A DNA stretch of 64,000 nt. Origin: Eutreptiella sp. 'Long Island Sound 2002'. Taxonomy: Eukaryota > Euglenozoa > Euglenophyceae > Eutreptiales > Eutreptiaceae. A program made the translations under genes and the position numbers. A model generated the notes under the pieces. It was not told the origin of the DNA. It did not search any database and saw nothing but the letters and a program-made list of their open reading frames with translations. Below, piece by piece: positions 56,291 to 64,000 of this stretch. Position 1 is the stretch's first letter, and each line of letters starts with the position of its first letter. The DNA lies in contig OZ038378.1 in the NCBI GenBank assembly GCA_964036045.1, forward strand, positions 55,982,995 to 56,046,994. The letters run 5' to 3'.

Positions 56291-58285
56291 CTAGCATCCT
56301 CGGAGACACACCACCCCCCTCACCCGAGCCTCGCCCAGATTCTCCAGCAATGCATCCCACGTGCACCAAGCCTCGACTTCCGCTCTGGCCTGTGAGCCTC
56401 CGAACACTGACGTCACCCTGGACATAGGGTCTCCCGGCTGAAGCGCCGAGGGCACCCACACGAGGCGGAGCACGATCCCTGATACCCACAGGATTCTAGC
56501 CAATGACCGAAGGACCGTTTGGTGGTGGGTCAGGTGGCTAGTCGCGCGCAGCCTGAGGACCTGAGCAATGGCCGCCTCGCTGTCGCTACAGACCGTAACA
56601 GCTCGGTGTCCCGTCCTGACTGCAAACCTGACAGCCCACGCCACTCCCCTCAGTTCCGTGGTTTGCTGGCTGGCGAAGCGGGCAGGAGGTGTCACATGCG
56701 TACGCACACCGACCCCCGGCACGAGCGCCCCAACCCTCCAGCACCCCGCATCGCGCGCTCCATCGACACAGATGACGACGCCCCCGCACCAGAGAGTTGA
56801 TCGCGAAAGCCTATCCTCAGTCCCAAACTGGAGGGTCCTCAATTGCCGCCAGGCCTCCCCGCCCGGCGCCCGCCAGGGCTCGGCCGCCAGCGCCACCAAT
56901 GTCGCGAGGCTGCCCAGCATTTTCAGGGGGAAGCCCTGGGCCGGCTGTTTGGCCCCCCCCACCGTCCGACCCCAGCGAAACCAGCAGTAGGCGCCCGCCG
57001 CGAAAGGACAACCCAATCCCCTCGGACGCACATGCCAATTCAGTAAACCCAGGAAGCTCTGGAGGTGCCGGTCGTTGCCTGCGCCAACCGCCAGCCTCAG
57101 CCATCCCGCCCACAAGTGGAGCAGTGCTTGTTCATGGCTCTTGATCTGCCTAGCCTGCAAGTCGAGCTCCTTCCCCAGGAATGACGCCACAGGCACCGGG
57201 TCCAGGACACTCTTAGGACTTATGAGGAACCCAGCCTCGATCAGGGCACGCACTGCCACTCGTCCCGCCTCCCTGAGCACCTCCCTATCAGTGAAGACGA
57301 GCAAAAAGTCATCGAGGTAGTGCACAAGGAGTATCTCAGGGGGCAGTACCCCCTGGAGAATGCGAGCCAAACTGGTTTGGCACAGATAGGGGCTGTATTT
57401 CCAGCCAAACGGTAGGCGCGACAGCGCCACAGGCGGAGCCCCGGGGGCGGGCCGGAAGCGAAAAACCTGGCGCGCACCCTGGGGCAAGCAAAAGCTCCAG
57501 AACGCATTTTTGAGGTCGATGTGGAGGCCGTAGAGGTCCACATCAGGCGGGAACGCCGACAAGGACCTAGCCAAATCCTCCCAGGAATCCAATCTGAAAG
57601 TGGGGGGCTTGCCCCCGTCACTCTTGTTGATCTTGACGCAACTCAAGATCAGGGATACCTTCTCGGATGATTTGGGGATGACGAAGGGGTAACAAGTGGG
57701 GGGGGGGGGGTCAGCCGTCTCCTCGTAGACCCCCGCCCCCCTCAACGCCTGCACTATCCTCTGGACCTGCTGCGACACCCATCTGGTTGCCCCTCGGACC
57801 ACCCTATCCCCGTCCTGCCACTCCCGCTCGACGTCAAAATCCTGGAGTCCTCCGTGGTAGAAGGGCGGTACGACAGCGTCCCACAGATCGTCCGGTAGCT
57901 GGTGGGAGCCTACCGGTCCCAATCCCCGGTCCAAAATGGCATCCTCGACCCCCCCCATGAACCGCGGAATGGGGGAGGTGTTGATATGGAGGCATGCCTC
58001 CCAGGCGTCCGGGTGGAGCTTGCGCAAGGCGCCCAGGAGAGCGGGCAGAGCCCCTTGCAAGCGGAAATCCTCGGCTGTATCGAATACTCTATTCAACCAC
58101 AGATCCACCCTCTTCGCAACCATCCACAAGCCACAACGTTCCCGCTCGGCTATCCAGTGAAAATGGGGGGTGAGGGCTTGCATGAACTCCAGGAAGAGGG
58201 GGGGCTGTTCCTGCACCCTCCCACCCCTGTCGGGACCCTTACAGAGGGGGGGGGGGGCGACGCCATTGGTCCCGCCCTCCCCCAA
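56291..58285 (-). CDS. Reverse transcriptase-RNase H of the DIRS-type element
   Basis: The frame is 664 codons long. RT: YPFVIPKSSEKVSLILSCVK near residue 200, motif A GLHIDLKNAFWSF (Asp 257), LPFGWKYSPYLCQ near 293, and the catalytic box HYLDDF (Asp 325 and 326). RNase H: VICVDGARDAG (Asp 508), TELRGVAWAV (Glu 544), VCSDSEAAIAQV (Asp 568) and WVPSALQPGDPMSR (Asp 619), so the full D-E-D-D set is present. The frame ends with UAG at 56293-56291 just before a C run. No ATG lies at the frame start; the first in-frame Met is at 58183. The upstream polyprotein frame joins this one at the 12-C run at 58257-58246, one base out of phase. The enzyme copies element RNA into DNA. Confidence 0.92.
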   Translation of the reverse strand: MGEGGTNGVAPPPLCKGPDRGGRVQEQPPLFLEFMQALTPHFHWIAERERCGLWMVAKRVDLWLNRVFDTAEDFRLQGALPALLGALRKLHPDAWEACLHINTSPIPRFMGGVEDAILDRGLGPVGSHQLPDDLWDAVVPPFYHGGLQDFDVEREWQDGDRVVRGATRWVSQQVQRIVQALRGAGVYEETADPPPPTCYPFVIPKSSEKVSLILSCVKINKSDGGKPPTFRLDSWEDLARSLSAFPPDVDLYGLHIDLKNAFWSFCLPQGARQVFRFRPAPGAPPVALSRLPFGWKYSPYLCQTSLARILQGVLPPEILLVHYLDDFLLVFTDREVLREAGRVAVRALIEAGFLISPKSVLDPVPVASFLGKELDLQARQIKSHEQALLHLWAGWLRLAVGAGNDRHLQSFLGLLNWHVRPRGLGCPFAAGAYCWFRWGRTVGGAKQPAQGFPLKMLGSLATLVALAAEPWRAPGGEAWRQLRTLQFGTEDRLSRSTLWCGGVVICVDGARDAGCWRVGALVPGVGVRTHVTPPARFASQQTTELRGVAWAVRFAVRTGHRAVTVCSDSEAAIAQVLRLRATSHLTHHQTVLRSLARILWVSGIVLRLVWVPSALQPGDPMSRVTSVFGGSQARAEVEAWCTWDALLENLGEARVRGVVCLRGC

Positions 58286-58560
58286 GCCTTGGCCTTGAGA
58301 CGCTCAGCTGCAGCCACGAAGGCACCCTCCACCGGGCCTTGCGCCTCCGGCGCCCGGACATGCCCGCCCTGCCCGAGCTTGACGCGCTTGGGCTGCGGCG
58401 TTCCGACCTGCTGGGCCAAACGAGGTCTCCCAGCTTGACGGCGTGCGGGGGCTCGGGATCGCACGGCCTGCGTACCATCCAGGACCACCTTAGCGCGACG
58501 CGGCCCCTTGTATGTGCGGTGGATACGGCCCACCACTCCAGCTTTCGAGCCCGCTGCGGG
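58258..58560 (-). other. Open, protein-like linker in frame with the recombinase
   Basis: Directly after the recombinase UGA the same frame stays open for about 100 codons with protein-like, basic sequence (GRIHRTYKGPRRAKVVLDGT, KLGQGGHVRAPEAQGPVEGA, FVAAAERLKAKAW). It leads into the C run, where the RT frame takes over. It is probably the N-terminal part of the RT polyprotein or a readthrough extension of the recombinase. Confidence 0.6.
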
Positions 58561-59955
58561 TCATCCTCTGACAGGGCCAACGGCTGCCCTGGAGGACCAC
58601 GGTTTACGCTCCCGTCCAACGAACCTGGCAACTCCGGCCTGTCGACGCCCGGGGGAGCCCCTGGTGCTGCCGACTGCGAATTCGCCAGAGGGCTCGCTTC
58701 CGGAATCCTCGCTGTGGTCGCCGGTGTCCACGTCGGAATCGACATTGATGGGCCCGGCTGCCGTCCCTGGTCCGCACGCGCCCCCCCCCACGGCAGCCAA
58801 TGGCCCCGCCGCCGTGCACAGCTGACCCGCATCTTCCCGAGACACGGCGCCGCGCTCAATGGCAGAGGCCAAAGGCGGAAGTGGAGGGAGGGTAGGAGCC
58901 GTGTCAGGCCCCGGGCCCATCTCAGCAGAGCCATCCCCGGTGGACTCCTCCGGCTCGGTCGCGGCTTGGTCTCCTTCGCCTCCGCTCCCAACTGTGCCGT
59001 TCGCGGTGGACTCCAGTTCCTGATCTCGCGGACGCCTCGGCTTGCGCTTGGTCGGGGTGTTGAGGGCGTTCGCGATACTGGGGAACATCGGGGATCCCCA
59101 CAGGGCCAGGACGCCCACGCGTTCCGGATTCGGCAAAGGCCCCTGGTCACGGGACCATGCGGGCAGCACCGTAGGGGCAACGACTCCCGGGTCTGACCAT
59201 TTGGTGCCGTATTGCATTGCCACGGGCGTGCTCTGCCATCTGCCCCACCATTTGTAGTAGGCGAGGTCTGGTTTACGGGCCCAAGTCGCTGCGGCGCCTC
59301 CCCTGCGCAGGGCGTGCCACCTGGCTCGGAAGTGGGCGGTGCTCGCCAGGGTGTCGGCCATGCCTGCCTCCAACCCCGCTTCCCCTGACTGCCAGACGAG
59401 CATGTCTGAGGTCCGGCCCAGCGAAACCATGTGGCCATGAAGCCACGCCCGGACGCCGTCCGCATACCTGTACAGGGGGCGGGTGGTGTACCCCTCCTCC
59501 CCGGTCTTGGAGTTCCAAAACTGGATAAAGCCTGGCATAGCCAGGTCAGTAACCCTGATGCCAGCTGCTTCGCCCACCCGCAGGTAGCATACCCAGCTGA
59601 TGATGGCCAAAGCGCTGAACACCGCTCCGTGTCTAGAGTCTCTGGCCTTTTCGACCAGCTGGACCAAGCCTGCTGGGGACAGATAGGGCTGAGAGCCCGA
59701 GGATGCGGCTCCCGCCGCAATCCGTTTGTGCAGGGTGGTGACTGTTGGGGGCAGCCACTGGAGGTCGTCCACGGCTCTGACCGCGGAGGTAATACCCCGC
59801 AGGGCCGACGCTGTAGCGCCTGCTTGCGCCCGCTCTGCCAGGAGGCCTGCCACTGCTGCGGCTGTATCAGGCGGGCCCGTGCGGTCCGCGTAAGCCGCCA
59901 AGGCCCGGAGTCGGGATGCGTACTGCGAGCGGGTTCTCGGTCTCCAGGACTGCAT
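58561..59955 (-). CDS. Tyrosine recombinase of the DIRS-type element
   Basis: 464 codons from ATG at 59955 to UGA at 58563-58561. An N-terminal core-binding-like region (RTRSQYASRLRALAAYADRT) precedes the catalytic domain: Arg 126 in CYLRVGEAAGI, Lys 150 in WNSK, His 214 and Arg 217 in HALRRGGAA, a Trp in the WWGRW position usually held by His/Trp, and the nucleophile Tyr 249 in AMQYG. The complete set suggests an active enzyme that joins the circular DNA copy to the genome. Residues after about 300 are Pro/Gly/acidic and look disordered. The same frame is open upstream as far as the Gag UGA at 60093 (AAAELRALARRWETAARSDD), so the true N-terminus may come from readthrough rather than from this Met. 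Confidence 0.9.
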   Translation of the reverse strand: MQSWRPRTRSQYASRLRALAAYADRTGPPDTAAAVAGLLAERAQAGATASALRGITSAVRAVDDLQWLPPTVTTLHKRIAAGAASSGSQPYLSPAGLVQLVEKARDSRHGAVFSALAIISWVCYLRVGEAAGIRVTDLAMPGFIQFWNSKTGEEGYTTRPLYRYADGVRAWLHGHMVSLGRTSDMLVWQSGEAGLEAGMADTLASTAHFRARWHALRRGGAAATWARKPDLAYYKWWGRWQSTPVAMQYGTKWSDPGVVAPTVLPAWSRDQGPLPNPERVGVLALWGSPMFPSIANALNTPTKRKPRRPRDQELESTANGTVGSGGEGDQAATEPEESTGDGSAEMGPGPDTAPTLPPLPPLASAIERGAVSREDAGQLCTAAGPLAAVGGGACGPGTAAGPINVDSDVDTGDHSEDSGSEPSGEFAVGSTRGSPGRRQAGVARFVGRERKPWSSRAAVGPVRG

Positions 59956-60090
59956 GGCACTTTCCTCTGGTGAGCAGGGGTCGTCTGACCGGGCTGCTGT
60001 CTCCCACCGGCGGGCGAGCGCCCGCAGCTCTGCCGCCGCGTCCGCAATGCCGGAGCCCGGGGCGGCCGGTCCGGGCTCCAGCCGGTCCTG

Positions 60091-60723
60091 TCAGGACCAG
60101 TGTGGGCATCTAAAGTGCCAGTGGCGTTCGTCGGGGGAGCCCCGCTGCGCGCACCTCTGGCACCCTCCGCTCGGCGGCGAGTCCACAGGGATCCACTCGC
60201 CCTGCCTCGACTGCCACTGCAGTACTCCTCCCACCTCCCTGAACTTGACGCTCCGCCACGTGAACGCCGATCCTTGTTCCTTCCATGCCTCCTCCAGCGT
60301 GGTGTACTGGTTGGACTCGGAGCCTGTTTTTCCGTGCGTCCCTGCATACCTGCGGGCATACGCCGCCTGGGACTGGGACACGCAGTCCCAGACCCTCCAC
60401 GCCAGCTGCTCTCCTGGGTCGACTGCGGCCTCCGTCGCCTGGCCGCCGAACTCACTTGGTCGGGGGATCTCCCCCACCTCACCAGCTCTAAGGCGTACGT
60501 ACGCCTTGATGTTTGACAGCATGAGTCTCATCCACTGTGCCAACTGAGGCTTCTCGAGGGCTCGGTTTACTTCTGGCACGCTCAGTGGGGGCAGGCGGGG
60601 CCCCTCCTTCACCGCCACTCGGGCGAGTTGCTCTCTGAGTTCTTGAATTTCCTTGGCTTGTGCCGCCAGCCGCTCCTCGGCTGACTCTTGTTGGTTCTGG
60701 CTTGGCTGCTCAACCCCGTCCAT
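60091..60723 (-). CDS. Gag-like protein of the DIRS-type element
   Basis: 210 codons from ATG at 60723 to UGA at 60093-60091. A coiled coil near the N-terminus (EERLAAQAKEIQELREQLAR) is followed by a helical middle (LAQWMRLMLSNIKAYVRLRA, AWRVWDCVSQSQAAYARRYA). A C-terminal zinc-knuckle-like CQRCAQRGSPDERHWHFRC fits C-x2-C-x9-H-x4-C. This is the expected layout for a nucleocapsid-type protein that binds element RNA. Its stop is followed in frame by the recombinase. The start codon lies about 80 bp inside the right-hand direct repeat. Confidence 0.75.
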   Translation of the reverse strand: MDGVEQPSQNQQESAEERLAAQAKEIQELREQLARVAVKEGPRLPPLSVPEVNRALEKPQLAQWMRLMLSNIKAYVRLRAGEVGEIPRPSEFGGQATEAAVDPGEQLAWRVWDCVSQSQAAYARRYAGTHGKTGSESNQYTTLEEAWKEQGSAFTWRSVKFREVGGVLQWQSRQGEWIPVDSPPSGGCQRCAQRGSPDERHWHFRCPHWS

Positions 60724-60800
60724 GGGTTAACAAAAACAAAGACAGGAAAACTGCCTAAACATTGGAGACGCAAACAAAAGTTGAGACGAGGCACAACTAG

Positions 60801-60855
60801 TGTTTTAACTAAGGGTTTTTGAACCCCCCCCCCCTTTCTGAACCCCCCCAAAAAG
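60801..60855. repeat. Terminal direct repeat of the DIRS-type element, 5' side
   Basis: It matches 55140-55195 with an 11-C instead of a 12-C run. The Gag ATG lies 78 bp inside it. Confidence 0.85.
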
Positions 60856-60857
60856 GT

Positions 60858-62990
60858 ACGATTTGGTGTTTTTGTGGCAATTACTTGCCCAGGGACCCTT
60901 TTGACAACCTCCAAAAATACACCACAAAACTACTTGTTTTTAAACATAGTGGTTAAATGTGAAAAAGTGATGAAGGCTGCACAAACATGTCAATTCATTC
61001 AAAAATTCTATTCACCCCTGGGAAGAAACGTGTTTGGAAGCAAGCAAAATGCAACCCTGTGGTTAGTAGAGCAAACTATCAAGAATGTAACCGTATTTTA
61101 TAGTGCAGAGCCCTTGGTACACGCTAGAACAGGCAATATCGTTCTGGGCTAGAACTTCTAGCCCGGAACTTTCTAGCCTAGACCAGTTCTAGCAGAGAAC
61201 ACCAATCGTTCTAGGCTACACTAGTTCTACACTAGAACACAAATCACGAATCCAAATGTCAGATTTCTTTTGGTTTGTTGCATTGCACTCAGAGTTGTTG
61301 GGAAGGGCATTGGTTATAGGTGTTGGTAGGTACATGAAGTGTGTGTGGGGTGGTCCTTAGGGGTCAAACTAGGAGCACAGTCAACCACATCAAGGGATGG
61401 GATGGGGGGAAGGGGGCAAAGAAATCGCCCCACACACCCGATGACTGTCAAGCTATTACACCCCCCTTACATTTTGGGGTGTGGGGTATGAGGCGATCTT
61501 GCTTGTTGTATTGTGGTTAAGGTTAGGGAGGGTATGCCTTTTCTTTTTGATAGGTGTGTTTTTGGTGGTGCTTGAAACTAAGAGGGAGGTATGTTCCTCC
61601 TTCCCTCCGTCCCTCCTCCTTTCCTCTCCCCTTCCTTCCCTTCTTGCTTCCCTCCTTGGTGCTTGATTCAAAAATGTCCACAAAATACAAAACAAGCATC
61701 TGAGATCTGCACTAAGTATAATACCACATTACGAAAAAAAGTGGTGGGCGCCTCTGAACACCGAGCTGGGCGGTAGGTCCACTGTGTGACTGCGGCTCAA
61801 CGTCGCCCGGGCAATGCCACACCACGAGAAAACACAACACAAGCCGCGGTCCGAGGTACAACAAAAGCTTACCGACTCAGCGCCCCACTCGGGGGCAGCG
61901 ACACGGCGCGTCCACAAATGAGTGTACCGGCATGTGTCTCTTGAGCGAATTGTTGACCCTAGTGTGCACAACCAAGTATGCTCGCCTAGGCCCCACACTA
62001 CCATACCAGCAACGGTCGTCGGAACCCACAAAATGTGCATGCCCCATCCCAGTGACCAACCAACTGCGGGGGCGGCAACACAAAGCACCACGCCTCTTGT
62101 GTGTTGGGCATCCGGCGAAGTACTTCCGCCACAGCGGCATCCACTGAATCCAACTGCATCTCGCCAAAACGGGGACACAAAACCACACCTTGATACGTCA
62201 TACCAACCAGATGGCCTTCGTGTGCAGCCAGTCTCCCGCCCAACCACCCCAAAAAGAAGATCAAACAGTTAGTCGGGCGCAGCCACCAAACATCCGGTGT
62301 CCAGCTGCGTCCCTATCTATGCGGGGGGGCCGCTAAGTCCCACAGCGGGGCAACATATTCACTGACCACCCTAACATCCCTCGACTACGCCCAATGCGGC
62401 CGTTGTGTGTGCCACGTTGCCAAGTTGTCCCTGCCGTACAACCCCATAAGGGCTTCCCTCAAAGTAGACAGATTGATCCCCAAGCCCTAGGGTGTGCGGG
62501 CTCTACACGCCAAAGGTCGCAGTCCTGTGGAGACATGTATCCCAAATGCCCCAAGGAGCAGGTGGGCTAAACCTATCACTGCGGGACGCACTGTAAGCAG
62601 GATGTACAAGCCGCAGGCCACCACCATCACGCGATACTCCTCTACAGTCTGACGAGGCTCGCTGTGATCCCACGCAACCAAAGGCACACAATGCTCACAG
62701 GGTCGATGCGCGCACGGAACTCCTCACTGCGCTGCCTCCACACGGTCCAGCTACCGCCACGCTGCGGCGCTGGCGGGGGCAGAGGGTAAAACGAGGGCAA
62801 AGCAACTGCGCGGGGCATGATCGAAAAGATGTGAAGTGTGTATATGACGCGCAAGATAGCACAGGGCCGGCGGCAGATCCACCGTTGTGGTTGTTGAGTT
62901 CCCCAATCCACCTGGGCCCACACAGTGCACAAAACCGTCTCTTCTCGCGGTTAACCAACCACCAGCCCCACAACAGACGTCGCCAAATGT
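60858..62990. other. No gene recognised; CTAG-rich dyads; possible element tail
   Basis: At about 61125-61240 TTCTAGCC, CTAGAAC and GTTCTAG are repeated, including the dyad GGGCTAGAACTTCTAGCCC. From about 61740 to 62990 the minus strand has protein-like fragments (DSVDAAVAEVLRRMPNTQEA at 62160-62101, VEEYRVMVVACGLYILLTVR near 62640). These may be the decayed downstream part of the element whose RT begins at 64000. No domain can be named. Confidence 0.35.
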
Positions 62991-62993
62991 GCG

Positions 62994-64000
62994 TTACGCC
63001 GAAAGCAGGCCCCAAATCGCCGACGCGCGCAGGTCCGCAGTTGTCAAATCACACAAGCAAGTTGTGTCAAGACGGCTCGTTGGATTATCCGGTTGTAACT
63101 CGCTGGGCACCCACACCACGTGGACTGTTAGGTCACGCTGGTGCGGTAGCAAAGAGAGCCGGCGTAACAACGACTGCTGGCACCGAAACTAGGCGCTGGC
63201 ACGCAGTTGTACAAACTGATGGGCTGCCACCATAGAGTCAAAATCAAAACCCGCCAACCCAACTGAGCCACTAGACCTACCAACCACAGCAACACATAGA
63301 ATTCTGCACTATGCTGTGTGTGGCCCCTACATCACTGATGAACGCACTCCTCGTAGCCCTGGGATGTACGCTCCGCCCCTATACCAAATACCGTCCATGG
63401 CCGCATCACCGCACAGAACAAAAGCACGGTGCGCATGCAAACAGGGACGCGTAGAAAGTTCGCACAACCCAGTACAACGGGGAGGCGCAGGTGGTCTCCG
63501 CGGCTCCATACAACGCACGATTGCCCTTGCCAACCAATGCAGTACCTGTAGGGGTGTGGGCCTTACAAAACCAGCCCACCGATCGCAACAATAGCTCCTT
63601 GCCAACAACGGACCCCCCTCAAGCCTTGGTCGGAAATGCCAGTTGACAAAGCCAGAGCCTTGGCCAAAAGCTGCGACGACGGTCTGTTCCTCGTAGCCAA
63701 GCACAACCACACACTAAGCATGTGCAAAAACGCTCGCTTGTGTGACGCAATCGTGCGGGCTCCCAAATCCAAAAACTTACGGAAAATTTTTTTCTCGTGT
63801 CGGTTCCAGGGTACTCTTGGGCGAAACGATAAAGCTAGCCGCCCGCAAAGCGCGGACCAAATCGCCCGTGATCGAACACAACCGCTCACGATCAGGCCGC
63901 AGTCTCAAGAAGTCATCAAGGTAATGGAAAAGGAAATACCCATCCGGGATTAGGGGGGGCACAATGGCATCCAGCGCCCGTTTACAAATGATCGGCGAAT
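62994..64000 (-). pseudogene. Second DIRS-type RT-RNase H, decayed and cut by the window edge
   Basis: From the right edge the minus strand reads CKRALDAIVPPLIPDGYFLF, HYLDDFLRLRPD and SFIVSPKSTLEP. These align with LARILQGVLPPEILLVHYLD and FLISPKSVLDP of the intact element. After a frame change comes FRKFLDLGARTIASHKRAFL (compare FLGKELDLQARQIKSHEQAL). After a second change come GFVNWHFRPRLEGGPLLARS and FVLCGDAAMDGIWYRGGAY, the RNase H start, later DSMVAAHQFVQLRASA, a UAG, and VVWVPSELQPDNPTSR. The end is UAA at 62996. Low identity to the first element shows a different subfamily. Two frame changes and several UAGs make it non-functional. Confidence 0.75.

Larger units (their letters stand above)
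55140..60855 (-). mobile_element. DIRS-type tyrosine-recombinase retrotransposon, apparently complete
   Basis: Both ends carry the same ~55-bp sequence in direct orientation. Between them on the minus strand lie Gag, a tyrosine recombinase, RT-RNase H and a small basic ORF, followed by a tandem-repeat region. The 5.7-kb size, the presence of a phage-integrase-type recombinase instead of a DDE integrase, and direct repeats rather than LTRs define the DIRS order, which is known from Dictyostelium and, as kangaroo and TOC3, from volvocine algae. Such elements are thought to integrate from a circular DNA through recombinase action. Near-identity of the ends (one C difference) and the mostly intact frames suggest a recent insertion. 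Confidence 0.85.

Noticed and set aside
58339-59196. 285-codon plus frame opposite the recombinase
   Set aside because: It is antisense to the recombinase in GC-rich DNA and has no recognisable domain.
58561-60093. Selenocysteine insertion at the two UGAs
   Set aside because: Neither UGA lies at a redox-type site, and I saw no obvious SECIS-like structure; readthrough is a simpler idea.
58239-60482. 747-codon minus frame, the longest in the window
   Set aside because: It is an out-of-phase shadow across Gag and the recombinase, with Arg/Pro/Ser-rich low-complexity composition and no motifs.

Overview
The window looks like a gene-poor stretch of a eukaryotic nuclear genome. There are no ribosome-binding-site operons. 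Instead there are long satellite and minisatellite arrays, several retroelement families in different states of decay, RNA polymerase III-type A/B boxes and spliced-gene fragments. A GC-rich green alga or similar protist would fit (DIRS-group retroelements with tyrosine recombinases, an orphan class III nucleotidyl cyclase exon, GC-rich coding). The assignment is inference; no host marker gene is complete here.

Layout. 1-3682: about 43 copies of an 85-bp minisatellite, continuing off the left edge. 3717-4105: AT-rich fold-back palindrome. 5035-5541: possible coding remnant. 7519-10886 (minus): decayed non-LTR (LINE-like) element with an endonuclease start and no RT. 11456-15925 (minus): Ty3/gypsy-type gag-pol with intact frames over long distances but many premature UAGs, truncated before integrase. 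16023-16180 (plus): LINE C-terminal zinc-finger remnant. 19458-20894 (minus): RNase H-like remnant. 21208-22366 (minus): broken SAP-domain protein ending against a small block of the 85-bp repeat. 23592-23789: J-domain pseudogene. 26367-27027 (minus): cyclase exon. 30213-31122, 31659-33265 and 44702-46079: three copies of a non-coding element with inverted end motifs and telomere-like tracts. 36600-39830: tandem array whose units carry a tRNA-like sequence with A and B boxes. 41935-42004: another tRNA-like sequence. 49060-50470: about 168-bp satellite. 54560-55085: 75-bp tandem repeat. 62994-64000: decayed second DIRS-type reverse transcriptase that runs off the right edge.

The most notable unit is 55140-60855 (minus). 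It is an apparently young DIRS-type retrotransposon bounded by two almost identical direct repeats of about 55 bp. Its order is Gag, tyrosine recombinase, RT-RNase H, then an unknown basic ORF. Gag, the recombinase and a linker lie in one continuous frame, separated only by two UGA codons. The RT frame is entered at a 12-C homopolymer. This suggests expression by stop-codon readthrough plus frameshifting, or an assembly error in the C run.

Across the older copies, UAG is by far the commonest in-frame stop. This could reflect loss of CAG codons by methylated-cytosine decay, or less likely a non-standard or suppressed UAG.
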